In this document: positions 1 through 6,427 of the stretch, in pieces | Numbering within the stretch: the first letter of the stretch is position 1 | Layout of the letters: every line of letters begins with the position of its first letter | Source: Desulfobulbaceae bacterium | GTDB lineage: Bacteria; Desulfobacterota; Desulfobulbia; Desulfobulbales; Desulfobulbaceae | Direction: 5' to 3' | Length of the DNA: 7,554 nt | NCBI GenBank assembly: GCA_030633145.1 | Contig: DAOVTM010000192.1 | Location: 1 to 7,554, forward strand | Notes under the pieces: model-generated | Told to the model about the DNA's origin: nothing | The model's database searches: none | Seen by the model: the letters and a program-made list of their open reading frames with translations, nothing else | Program-made: the position numbers and the translations under genes

Positions 1-2719
1 CTATACCTGAACCCTCGCTGGTATGCCCCTCTTCAAGGAAATCTTCTTCGTCGTCAGTGGATGTTTCTGTATCATCATCATCGGCAGCCATGGCTGTGCC
101 GATGAACACGCCTCCGACAGTCTGCATTGCGGCATGGAACAAACTCGGGTGGGTATCCAGGTCAAAATGTGGGTACACTTTTTCAGCAGAAGCAGCAGGA
201 GGTGGAGGCAGACAGGAGACTTGTACAGAAAAGCTCATTTCTGTTCCAGAATTGTTACTGTTCCCACTCAAATCCTCACAACGTGCGTAGTAAACGTAAT
301 TATTGATTTGCTGAACCCCGAGATCTGCTGAATGAGTCGTGCTGTCCTGTTCTGTAAATGAACCGGACATTGCAGCATACGCAACACTGTCGTCATTATC
401 GTATTTACAGGTTGCCCTTTCATCGGTCGTGATTGACAGGGCTACGCTTTCCGCAGTTGTAAAGCAGTCCTCGGTTCCATTGGTGATTGTTGGCGGACTT
501 GTATCACTGTCACTTGAGTTTACAGTAAAATCAATCGCTGTCCCAGAACTGCTTACGTTGCCAAAGCTATCCATACAACGGACATAATATCGATATGTGT
601 AGGTGTAATCTGGATCCGTATCAAGTGAAAGTACTTGAGAATGGGTCAAGCTGTCATTTTCAGAAAAAGATTCTCCCATGTATTCGTAGTCGGAATCGGA
701 GGGATCATACTTACAGGTCGCAGTTTCATCAGTAGAGACCTGCAAGGTGACTGTCTGCCCGTAATCAAAGTCAGAATCGGTAGTGTTTGTGATCACCGGC
801 GGGGTTATATCTCCTCCATCATCAATTTGCACTGTAAATAAAATGACACCGTCAGTCGTATTAGCCACTCCAGATGCCGTACTTTTACATCTGACCCAAT
901 ACTGCTTAGCACCGTCAGACAGAGTCTTAGGTTCAGAATGGCTTGCTCCGCCTGTGGAATCAAACTGACTCTGCATCAAACTGTAATCCATCCCTGCACC
1001 AGAATCGGTATATTTACAGGTAGCGGCAATATCTGTGGTCAAGCTCAAGGTTACAGACGCACTGGTAACGGTTCCTTCGGGTGACAAATTTGACATAACC
1101 GGAGCATCAGTATCATCCCCACCACCATCATCATCCCCACCATCATCATCATCCCCCCCATCCGAGCTGTCATCATCCTTGAGTACCGGACTGGGCATGG
1201 TACTGAAAACTACCCCCCGCTGGGAGATTGAACCCAGCCCGGACAAGATCTCCACCGGAATAATAGCCGATGTCCGGGTCACATCATACGGCTCAAAGGT
1301 GAGGATATACTTGCTGCCGTCAGAGACGGACATAGTACCGGCCAGGCTGATTTCCGTGGTGGTGTATTTACTGACCGCCGCACTTGAGGTATAGTTTCCC
1401 GCACTCTCACCGACCACAACAAAGCTGTTCAGCGAGACTGCTGCCAGGGCAGTGGGGGTATCACTGCCCCGGTCAAATGCCGTACTCTCCACGTCGGCAA
1501 TAAGATGGACTTCATCAGGGCTATCATTGTACTTCTCAAGGGAATCATGGTACTGCAACTCGGAAATCTGTATCCAGGCATCTTTCTCATCCTTCCCGCT
1601 TTGCACCTGTTGAATGGTAACCTTAGAGTTTTTATAGGTTATAAAGAGAAACTCACGCCCGTCAACTACGGTTTTAAAACCACTGGCTGCGATCATTTCC
1701 CCTGTAACAATGACATCATAGAGGACATCATCACCGTCCCCCACAGGAGTTACCAGTACTCCGTTCTCCTCAAAACTTTTGTCTGGAGAACCGTCTGCGG
1801 TGAACTGAAACAGGGTCGCATCACGCTCACCCTCCTCACCTACAGAACCGGCTACGAGAATTTTATCGTCCAGCCGGATAAACATCCCGTATCCTTCGCT
1901 GAAACGGGAGCCGTCTGCGGCCACAGCAATACCATCCCTGCCAAATCCACTGTCAAGGGAACCGTCAGACTTAAAACCTACCAGCATAAGACCGGTATGG
2001 TTCTCCTCGCTATACGAACCAGAGACCACTATTCGCCCTTCAGCCAGCAGAGCCACATCTTCTGCCTGGGCATCACTGCCCACTCCGGTAAGGGCAAAGC
2101 CGTCGTCCGCGAAATGCGTATCCACGGTTCCATCAGCCAGATACCTGGCCAGTACCACAATCCGTCCTCCGGTTCCCTGAGCTGATCCGGCAACAAGAAT
2201 TTTACCGTCTTCCTGCAGGATCACGCTGGTGATCTCGTCATGACTGTTACCCACGGCTGTGACAATCATTCCCTCGGTGCCAAAATGCCGATCAAGGGAG
2301 CCGTCGCTGTTATAACGAGCCAGGGCAAAATCCCGATCCATGCCGTTGCTGCTGTAACCGACGGCAATGATCTTGCCGTCTTGTTGCAGAGCCAGGGCAA
2401 GAATCTCGTCGTCAAAATAGCCGATAGCGGTGGTAACGGTACCGTCATAGTTAAAGGCCGGATCAAGGGAACCATCCGGGGTGAGACGAAAGAGCATAAA
2501 ATCAAGATCAGCGGCATTGGAGGAGGAGCCACCCACCACGATGTTGCCGTCCGGCTGTACCACAACTGCGTTGGCCCGGTCGCCATAGACCCCCAGTTCC
2601 ACAGCTACCCGGCCATCATTGCCGAAATTCTGATCCAGGGTGGCAGCACCGAGAAAACTACTCTGACTGACTACAAGTATGATACTGAGAAAAAACAGGC
2701 GGATAGTGTAACAATTCAT
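1..2719 (-). CDS. Large secreted delta-60 repeat / Ig-like module protein, 3' end outside window
   Basis: An uninterrupted minus-strand frame runs from an ATG at 2719 to the left edge (at least 906 codons, no stop yet), so the C-terminus is missing. Residues 1-26 form a Sec-type signal peptide: a short basic start, a hydrophobic core LFFLSIILVV, and likely cleavage after LGAA. Residues 27-366 are six delta-60 (DUF5122) repeats with the pattern LDxxFGxDG ... LQxDGKIxVxG ... ARYxxDG. A degenerate seventh may lie at 413-453. Residues 454-513 resemble an Fn3-like fragment (SQRGVVFSTMPSPVL). An Asp/Gly linker follows at 514-538, then three Ig-like modules of about 100 residues (539-835), a CLPPPP hinge at 836, and an acidic tail. 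Delta-60 repeats are predicted to fold as beta-propellers. No enzyme motif is visible. By inference it is an extracellular binding or structural protein, perhaps an adhesin. It starts 54 bp after the upstream moeA-like gene and could share its transcript. The architecture is well supported; the function is unknown. Confidence 0.88.
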   Translation of the reverse strand, partial: MNCYTIRLFFLSIILVVSQSSFLGAATLDQNFGNDGRVAVELGVYGDRANAVVVQPDGNIVVGGSSSNAADLDFMLFRLTPDGSLDPAFNYDGTVTTAIGYFDDEILALALQQDGKIIAVGYSSNGMDRDFALARYNSDGSLDRHFGTEGMIVTAVGNSHDEITSVILQEDGKILVAGSAQGTGGRIVVLARYLADGTVDTHFADDGFALTGVGSDAQAEDVALLAEGRIVVSGSYSEENHTGLMLVGFKSDGSLDSGFGRDGIAVAADGSRFSEGYGMFIRLDDKILVAGSVGEEGERDATLFQFTADGSPDKSFEENGVLVTPVGDGDDVLYDVIVTGEMIAASGFKTVVDGREFLFITYKNSKVTIQQVQSGKDEKDAWIQISELQYHDSLEKYNDSPDEVHLIADVESTAFDRGSDTPTALAAVSLNSFVVVGESAGNYTSSAAVSKYTTTEISLAGTMSVSDGSKYILTFEPYDVTRTSAIIPVEILSGLGSISQRGVVFSTMPSPVLKDDDSSDGGDDDDGGDDDGGGDDTDAPVMSNLSPEGTVTSASVTLSLTTDIAATCKYTDSGAGMDYSLMQSQFDSTGGASHSEPKTLSDGAKQYWVRCKSTASGVANTTDGVILFTVQIDDGGDITPPVITNTTDSDFDYGQTVTLQVSTDETATCKYDPSDSDYEYMGESFSENDSLTHSQVLSLDTDPDYTYTYRYYVRCMDSFGNVSSSGTAIDFTVNSSDSDTSPPTITNGTEDCFTTAESVALSITTDERATCKYDNDDSVAYAAMSGSFTEQDSTTHSADLGVQQINNYVYYARCEDLSGNSNNSGTEMSFSVQVSCLPPPPAASAEKVYPHFDLDTHPSLFHAAMQTVGGVFIGTAMAADDDDTETSTDDEEDFLEEGHTSEGSGI
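215..1105 (-). repeat. Three Cys-paired Ig-like 'ATCKY' modules
   Basis: Three consecutive modules of about 95-103 residues cover residues 539-632 (824-1105), 633-735 (515-823) and 736-835 (215-514). Shared landmarks, in order, are: (P/A)xxxN near the start, TTD/STD followed by ATCKY, a Y..M...F stretch, SxxHS or THS, then Y(Y/W)(V/A)RC and a final (F/L)(T/S)VQ or FTVN strand. Each carries one conserved cysteine pair, C568/C611, C669/C715 and C771/C814, probably a disulfide. This agrees with export. Module 3 has an extra C752, which may pair with C836 just after the module. Similar modules recur in bacterial extracellular proteins without a firm function. Confidence 0.82.
1106..1180 (-). repeat. 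Asp/Gly low-complexity linker encoded by GAT/GGT triplets
   Basis: Residues 514-538 are nearly pure Asp and Gly with two Ser, one Lys and one Thr. They are written almost entirely with GAT, GGG and GGT codons, so the plus strand reads as runs of ATC and CCC. The segment joins the propeller/Fn3-like part to the Ig-like modules and is probably a flexible, possibly calcium-binding spacer. The triplet repetition means length changes would stay in frame. Confidence 0.8.
1622..2641 (-). repeat. Six delta-60 (DUF5122) repeats in the secreted protein
   Basis: Six units of about 55-57 codons encode residues 27-366. Each begins with (S/T)(L/V/P)DxxFxxDG, has a middle strand like LQxDGKIxVxG, and ends in (F/Y)xxDG. 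Units 1-3 fit best (for example LQQDGKIIAVG and LQEDGKILVAG). Units 4-6 are progressively degenerate, and unit 6 loses the DG turn (TGEMIAASG). After an insertion at 367-412, residues 425-453 (AAVSLNSFVVVGESAG...) look like a seventh decayed blade. The set would suit a single beta-propeller of six or seven blades. Confidence 0.8.
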
Positions 2720-2730
2720 CTTCCCTTCCC
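2720..2730 (-). promoter_or_regulatory. Ribosome binding site of the delta-60 protein gene
   Basis: Reading the minus strand, GGGAAGGGAAG directly precedes the ATG at 2719. This purine-rich double GGGA(A)G is the strongest Shine-Dalgarno-like sequence in the window. It supports this start, which also places a complete signal peptide at the N-terminus. Confidence 0.6.
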
Positions 2731-2746
2731 TGGCTTTTGTTTTTTA

Positions 2747-2763
2747 ATCTGCGTCATCTGCGT
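2747..2763. repeat. Direct repeat of ATCTGCGT between two genes
   Basis: ATCTGCGT occurs twice with a single C between copies (2747-2754 and 2756-2763), a 9-bp period. It sits in the 54-bp gap between the moeA-like stop and the start of the delta-60 gene. On the transcribed strand it reads as ACGCAGAT twice, followed by an A-rich run. No hairpin is visible, so it does not look like a terminator. Confidence 0.6.
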
Positions 2764-2773
2764 AATTTACTGA

Positions 2774-3799
2774 TTATTTCCCGAAATTACAGACCGGAAA
2801 CTGACACCGCTTACAGTTGCGGCATAAGCCGCCATGCCCCATGTCGGCAATTGCTTCCCGCCCTATGGACTCTCCGGTAAGGACTCGGGGTAGCAACAGG
2901 TCAAAGACAGTGATATTATGAAACATACCACAGGCAGGCAGACCGATCACCGGAACTTCGCCGATCCTGCCCAGCAGAAACATGGCTCCGGGCAGGACAG
3001 GGGTACCATAGACCATATCTTCCGCCCCTGCCTCCTTGATGCCAATCCGAGTAACATCGTCAGGATCAACCGACATTCCACCGGAGGTCACAATCAAATC
3101 TGCACCTGCGTCCAGACAACTCTTTATTTCCGCAGCAATCTTGGCCGGATCATCCGGGGCAAAACCGACTCTGGTCACTTCCGAACCAATATCTTTCAGT
3201 TTATCGCGCAGCACCTGTTCAAATTTATCCTCAATCCTGCCGTAAAACACCTCACTGCCGGTGATAACCAGCCCGGCTCTGACCTTTTTCAAGGGCAGCA
3301 CCCGGAGTATTTTTTCTCCTTCCTCGCAAATTGCCACTGCCTGGTTGACCAGTTTTCGTTCTCCAAGCAGCGGAATCAGACGGCTGGCCCCCACCTGCTC
3401 CCCCTCTTTGACCAGGGTATTGGTCTGCAGGGTGGCACACATCACCTCGCCTAAGAGGTTGAACTGCAGCAGGGCTTCCTTGTTTACCTTTAGCAGACCG
3501 TCCCGGGCAGCCTTGATCGATATCTTACCCTCGACTACCTTGTTCCCACTGGCAGTTCCCGCTCCGCACAGGGCTGCGCCAAGAAGACGGGCAGCCTCAT
3601 TTTCATGCACTTCATTTTCTGTGAGATCAAGGACATAGATATGTTCCTTACCCAGCCTGCGCAGGTGTTCAACATCCTCCAGACGGATAATATGACCCTT
3701 TTTAAAGGCGCAACCCTTGAACGCATCCTTGACAATTTCAGTGATATCATGCGGCAGTACCATACCTACGGCCTGGTCAACCGGTATGCTTTTTTTCAT
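2774..3799 (-). CDS. MoeA-like molybdopterin-binding protein with Cys-rich C-terminal tail
   Basis: This 341-residue protein has a molybdopterin-binding (MoCF/MogA-MoeA fold, PF00994) domain at roughly 172-310. It shows the family signatures LVITGSEVFYGRIED (177-191) and TSGGMSVDPDDVTR (238-251). The N-terminal ~170 residues contain the lead-in PVDQAVGMVLPHDITEI and an F(K)KGHIIRxED segment typical of the MoeA-like subfamily found in anaerobes. The protein is shorter than classical MoeA (about 400 residues), and the canonical GLPGNP motif is replaced by GLPACG (287-291). It ends in CRNCKRCQFPVCNFGK, with cysteines at 326, 329, 332 and 337 that could bind a metal or Fe-S cluster. The likely role is cytoplasmic handling of molybdopterin or molybdate insertion for a Mo/W enzyme. 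Whether it is the housekeeping MoeA cannot be told, since no moa, mob or Mo-enzyme gene is present. The ATG at 3799 has no clear Shine-Dalgarno sequence but keeps the conserved N-terminus. Confidence 0.85.
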   Translation of the reverse strand: MKKSIPVDQAVGMVLPHDITEIVKDAFKGCAFKKGHIIRLEDVEHLRRLGKEHIYVLDLTENEVHENEAARLLGAALCGAGTASGNKVVEGKISIKAARDGLLKVNKEALLQFNLLGEVMCATLQTNTLVKEGEQVGASRLIPLLGERKLVNQAVAICEEGEKILRVLPLKKVRAGLVITGSEVFYGRIEDKFEQVLRDKLKDIGSEVTRVGFAPDDPAKIAAEIKSCLDAGADLIVTSGGMSVDPDDVTRIGIKEAGAEDMVYGTPVLPGAMFLLGRIGEVPVIGLPACGMFHNITVFDLLLPRVLTGESIGREAIADMGHGGLCRNCKRCQFPVCNFGK

Positions 3800-3852
3800 T
3801 TATTTATTTGTCGATTATCTGTTTTTTTGTGCAGCCAATCGCATCTTCTGTT

Positions 3853-3858
3853 ATTATA
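3853..3858 (-). promoter_or_regulatory. Putative -10 box of the moeA-like gene
   Basis: The minus strand carries a perfect TATAAT about 54 bp upstream of the ATG at 3799. No good -35 is found at 16-18 bp (CTATTT at 17 bp). It is plausible by position between divergent genes, but the region is AT-rich, so chance matches are likely. Confidence 0.35.
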
Positions 3859-3929
3859 GTCGTATTATGGAAATTAAATAGTAAGTGATATGTATTTTCT
3901 CGTATTTAATCACGCATCACTCACAACCC

Positions 3930-3957
3930 TTTACATGATCGTACAATTTTATATAAA
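3930..3957 (+). promoter_or_regulatory. Putative sigma-70 promoter of the trm112-mscS unit
   Basis: TTTACA (3930-3935) and TATAAA (3952-3957) are separated by 16 bp, a fair match to a housekeeping promoter. Transcription would begin near 3964 and leave a leader of about 80 nt that includes the 13-bp tandem repeat. This is inferred from sequence only, in an AT-rich region. Confidence 0.4.
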
Positions 3958-3970
3958 TTTCAACTTTAAT

Positions 3971-4004
3971 TCAATATTTATCATCAATATTTATCATCAA
4001 TATT
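3971..4004. repeat. 13-bp tandem repeat in the divergent intergenic region
   Basis: Two perfect copies of TCAATATTTATCA (3971-3983 and 3984-3996) are followed by eight bases of a third (3997-4004). The array lies between the putative promoter and the trm112-like start. The rest of the 245-bp gap (3800-4044) is AT-rich, and no further gene was seen in it. Confidence 0.75.
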
Positions 4005-4044
4005 CAGCAACACCATCCACTAACATCAACAGACAAAGACAACA

Positions 4045-4227
4045 ATGATTAAACAGGAACTACTCGACATTATTGCCTGCCCCAAATGCAAGGGCAAGGT
4101 TCAGCTCACGGAACAGGAAGACGGACTCATCTGCAATTCCTGTAAACTGCTCTACGAAATTCGTGACAATATACCCATTATGCTCATCGACGAGGCCAAA
4201 CCTCTTGAACAGGATTCTACCTCCTGA
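4045..4227 (+). CDS. Trm112-family (UPF0434) small zinc-ribbon protein
   Basis: This 60-residue protein starts MIKQELLDIIACPKCKG, the hallmark of the Trm112/YcaR family. Four cysteines form two knuckles, CPxC (12, 15) and CxxC (30, 33), expected to bind one zinc. The family signature Y-E-I-R-D-N-I-P-I-M at 37-46 follows. Length matches the family, so the gene is complete. In eukaryotes and archaea Trm112 activates RNA and protein methyltransferases; bacterial homologues are small cytoplasmic proteins of less certain role. Its stop is 20 bp before the mscS-like start on the same strand, suggesting co-transcription. The start has only a weak ribosome site (AAAGAC), but no other ATG would keep the conserved N-terminus. 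Confidence 0.9.
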   Translation: MIKQELLDIIACPKCKGKVQLTEQEDGLICNSCKLLYEIRDNIPIMLIDEAKPLEQDSTS

Positions 4228-4247
4228 ACCTGTAATAACGGGCTATT

Positions 4248-5324
4248 ATGGATTTTGAAACGCTCTGGGAAATCATCAGGATGCAGATCTCTTACAACCT
4301 GCATGAACTCGCACAGTACCAGCTATGGCAACGTTTTTTCATTATCTGCGCCTATGCGGTGCTGGCAAAACTGGCTGACCTGTTCATTGACCGCCTCATC
4401 CTGCGGCTGGCAATCCGTACCCAGTTTGAGGTGGATGAATTTATCGTCAGGATCGTGCATCGACCGATCTGCATCTCTATTTTTCTCCTTGGGTTCTGGC
4501 ACGCAGTTCTGATTATTCCCACACCGGTTCCGCCCTGGTCCTTTGTCCTGCCCAACATCATCAACACCCTGATCCTGCTGGTCTGGTGGATCTCCCTGAT
4601 TCGGGAGATTACAGCCATGAATGAGGGCAATGTAGGCTGGCTTGTCGAAAAAATCGACAAGACCCACTTCTACATGATCAAAAACATCTCCAGGGTGCTG
4701 ATCCTCTTCACCGGTATTTTGTGGGGGCTGGTCATCTGGAATGTCAACCTGACCCCCCTGTTTGCCTCTGCCGGGATCATCGGTATTGCCATTGCTCTGG
4801 CAGCCAAGGACACCCTGGCAAACTTTTTCGGTGGTATTGCCCTGTTTGTGGATGCCGCCTATAAGGTAAGTGATTACATCCTGTTGGACACAGGGGAACG
4901 GGGCGAGGTGGTGGAGGTGGGTATCCGCTCAACCAAGATCAGGACCAGGGATGACATTCTGATTACTATCCCCAACTCGGTCATGTCCACCTCCAAGATC
5001 ATCAACCAGTCTGCTCCGGTGGAAGGATTCAGGATCCGGATAGATATTGGTGTTGCCTACAGCAGTGACCTGCGTCTGGTAGAAAAAACCCTGATGACGG
5101 TTGCCCTGGAAAACAAGGCTCTGGCCGAAAAACCAGAACCACGGGTACGGGCGCGCCGCTTTGACCCCTCAGCCATCCATTTCCAGCTGCTGGTCTGGGT
5201 CAAGGATCCCCGGCACAGGGGACGGCAGACCCATAACCTGATCAAGATGATTCACAGCCGGTTTAATGAGGTGGGGATTAAGATTCCCGTTCCCCAGATG
5301 GAGGTGTATTTGAAACGGGGATAG
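4248..5324 (+). CDS. MscS-family mechanosensitive ion channel
   Basis: This 358-residue inner-membrane protein has hydrophobic segments near 28-46, 72-90, 101-118 and 146-164. A Gly/Ala-rich pore helix follows at about 168-200 (LFASAGIIGIAIALAAKDTLANFFGG in outline), which matches the MscS TM3 pattern. The beta-domain follows at about 205-255, with GERGEVVEVGIRSTKIRT and the conserved IPNS (241-244). The C-terminal alpha/beta domain ends in IPVPQMEVYL. Such channels open under membrane tension and release solutes during hypo-osmotic shock. It has one or two more N-terminal helices than minimal E. coli MscS, so it is a family member rather than a proven orthologue. The ATG at 4248 has a weak GGG-type site. 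It converges on pstB across a 31-bp gap (5325-5355) with T-runs but no clear hairpin. Confidence 0.92.
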   Translation: MDFETLWEIIRMQISYNLHELAQYQLWQRFFIICAYAVLAKLADLFIDRLILRLAIRTQFEVDEFIVRIVHRPICISIFLLGFWHAVLIIPTPVPPWSFVLPNIINTLILLVWWISLIREITAMNEGNVGWLVEKIDKTHFYMIKNISRVLILFTGILWGLVIWNVNLTPLFASAGIIGIAIALAAKDTLANFFGGIALFVDAAYKVSDYILLDTGERGEVVEVGIRSTKIRTRDDILITIPNSVMSTSKIINQSAPVEGFRIRIDIGVAYSSDLRLVEKTLMTVALENKALAEKPEPRVRARRFDPSAIHFQLLVWVKDPRHRGRQTHNLIKMIHSRFNEVGIKIPVPQMEVYLKRG

Positions 5325-5355
5325 GAGACGATCTATAATTCTTTTTGATTGTTTT

Positions 5356-6264
5356 TTATCCAAACCGTCCGGTAATATAATCTTCAGTTAACTGATGAGA
5401 AGGGGCGGTAAAAAGTTTGTCTGTCCGTCCGACTTCCAGCAGGTCGCCCAGGTGAAAATACGCTGTTCTCTGTGAAACCCTTGCTGCCTGCTGCATGTTA
5501 TGGGTCACAATAACGATGGTAAACTGTTCTTTCAGTTCTGCGATCAGTTCTTCAATGATGGCAGTGGCAATGGGGTCAAGGGCGGAGCATGGCTCATCCA
5601 TGAGAATGACTTCCGGGCCGACAGCAATGGCTCGGGCAATACAGAGCCGTTGCTGCTGGCCACCTGAAAGACCTGTTCCCGGTTGATCAAGCCTATCCTT
5701 TACCTCGTTCCAGAGTCCGGCCTTTATCAGTGAATTTTCTATGACTTGGTCAAGTTCGGTTTTATTGGCAACCAGGCCGTGAATTTTAGGGCCATAAGCT
5801 ACATTATCATAGATTGATTTCGGAAAAGGATTCGGTTTTTGAAAGACCATGCCAACCTGGGCTCGGAGTGGTACAACGTCAATATCTTTGCCATAGATAT
5901 CCATATTGTCCAGTTTGATATCACCGGTGACCCGGCAGATATCAATGGTGTCATTCATACGGTTGAGGCAGCGCAGAAAGGTGGATTTACCACAACCGGA
6001 CGGGCCGATCATGGCCAGCACCTCATGTTCTGCTATATCTATAGACACATCGTTGATTGCCGGTTTATCGCCATAATAGACATTGACATTTCGACAGGTC
6101 ATTCTCGGGTTGTCGGTAAACGGATTTCCGGCTGTTATTCTTTCTTCTCGATTGACCATTTCGCTGCTGGATAATGGGGCTTGCGAGGTTTCTTCTGGTT
6201 GGGCAGCAACGAGTGAATTGATACCTGCCAATTGCGCTGTATTATTTTGCAGTATTTGTATCAT
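5356..6264 (-). CDS. pstB: Phosphate ABC transporter ATP-binding protein PstB
   Basis: PstB is the cytoplasmic ATPase that powers the PstSCAB phosphate importer. In a 302-residue protein starting at 6264, all ABC motifs are present: Walker A GPSGCGKST (87-95), Q-loop FQKPNPFP (141-148), signature LSGGQQQR (199-206), Walker B VILMDEP (219-225) and the H-loop VTHN (253-256). PstB-typical features include LRCLNRMND, IYDNVAYGP and a C-terminal DYITGRFG. I prefer ATG 6264 because GGGA lies 6 nt upstream. The frame is open back to a TTG at 6276, which has no ribosome site. Either start leaves about 45-50 extra polar residues ahead of the usual PstB start (E. coli PstB is 257 residues). An internal ATG at 6159 would give 267 residues but has no ribosome site. 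pstS lies upstream on the same strand. No permease or phoU gene is present. Confidence 0.95.
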   Translation of the reverse strand: MIQILQNNTAQLAGINSLVAAQPEETSQAPLSSSEMVNREERITAGNPFTDNPRMTCRNVNVYYGDKPAINDVSIDIAEHEVLAMIGPSGCGKSTFLRCLNRMNDTIDICRVTGDIKLDNMDIYGKDIDVVPLRAQVGMVFQKPNPFPKSIYDNVAYGPKIHGLVANKTELDQVIENSLIKAGLWNEVKDRLDQPGTGLSGGQQQRLCIARAIAVGPEVILMDEPCSALDPIATAIIEELIAELKEQFTIVIVTHNMQQAARVSQRTAYFHLGDLLEVGRTDKLFTAPSHQLTEDYITGRFG

Positions 6265-6274
6265 GACGTTTCCC
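6265..6274 (-). promoter_or_regulatory. Ribosome binding site favouring the ATG 6264 start of pstB
   Basis: On the minus strand GGGA (6274-6271) is spaced 6 nt from the ATG at 6264. The alternative TTG at 6276 is preceded only by AT-rich sequence without a purine-rich site, so the ATG is preferred. Confidence 0.45.
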
Positions 6275-6342
6275 AATATTATTATTGTGAAATGTTATTA
6301 TTATGAAGTAATGAACCTGATCCTTTAGCCCAAGTTACTCTG

Positions 6343-6427
6343 GTTCCCACAGACGGAGTCTCGCAGGCTCGCTTACCTCCCGCCCTACTTGCTTGAGTTC
6401 GTTCACAGTCACAAACGCAATGGGAAC
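6343..6427. repeat. Inverted-repeat element in the pstS-pstB gap
   Basis: GTTCCCA (6343-6349) and its exact complement TGGGAAC (6421-6427) bound a 71-bp interior that looks more GC-rich than the flanks. The gap between pstS and pstB is 173 bp (6265-6437); the part nearest pstB is TAT/TTA-rich. The GTTCCCA...TGGGAAC boundaries resemble a type of dispersed palindromic intergenic repeat seen in many bacterial genomes, but this is from memory, and a 7-bp match alone is weak. It is not a classical terminator because the loop is long and no T-run follows either arm. Confidence 0.4.

Noticed and set aside
1505..2185. 226-codon open frame on the plus strand, plus a following 177-codon frame at 2240-2773
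   Set aside because: Both lie exactly antisense to the delta-60 repeats and share their codon register. Their long open length follows from the repeat-biased minus-strand codons. The translations show no family resemblance.
2918..3454. 178-codon plus-strand open frame
   Set aside because: It is antisense to the clearly recognisable molybdopterin-binding domain and encodes no recognisable protein.
3850..3867. TAATACGACTATAATAAC on the minus strand, resembling a T7-type phage promoter
   Set aside because: Only the first ten bases match and the downstream half diverges. There is no phage gene nearby, so it is best read as a chance match overlapping a TATAAT box.
3971..4004. CRISPR-like array
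   Set aside because: The 13-bp units are directly adjacent with no spacers, far too short for CRISPR repeats, and no cas gene is present.
5286..5319. CCCGTT ... AACGGG inverted repeat at the end of the mscS-like gene as a terminator
   Set aside because: The 6-bp stem has a 22-nt loop, lies within coding sequence and is not directly followed by a T-run.
6335..6412. Small minus-strand frame of about 25 codons in the pstS-pstB gap, ending RLRLWEPE
   Set aside because: It starts only from GTG codons without a ribosome site and lies within the inverted-repeat element, so it is more likely repeat sequence than a gene.
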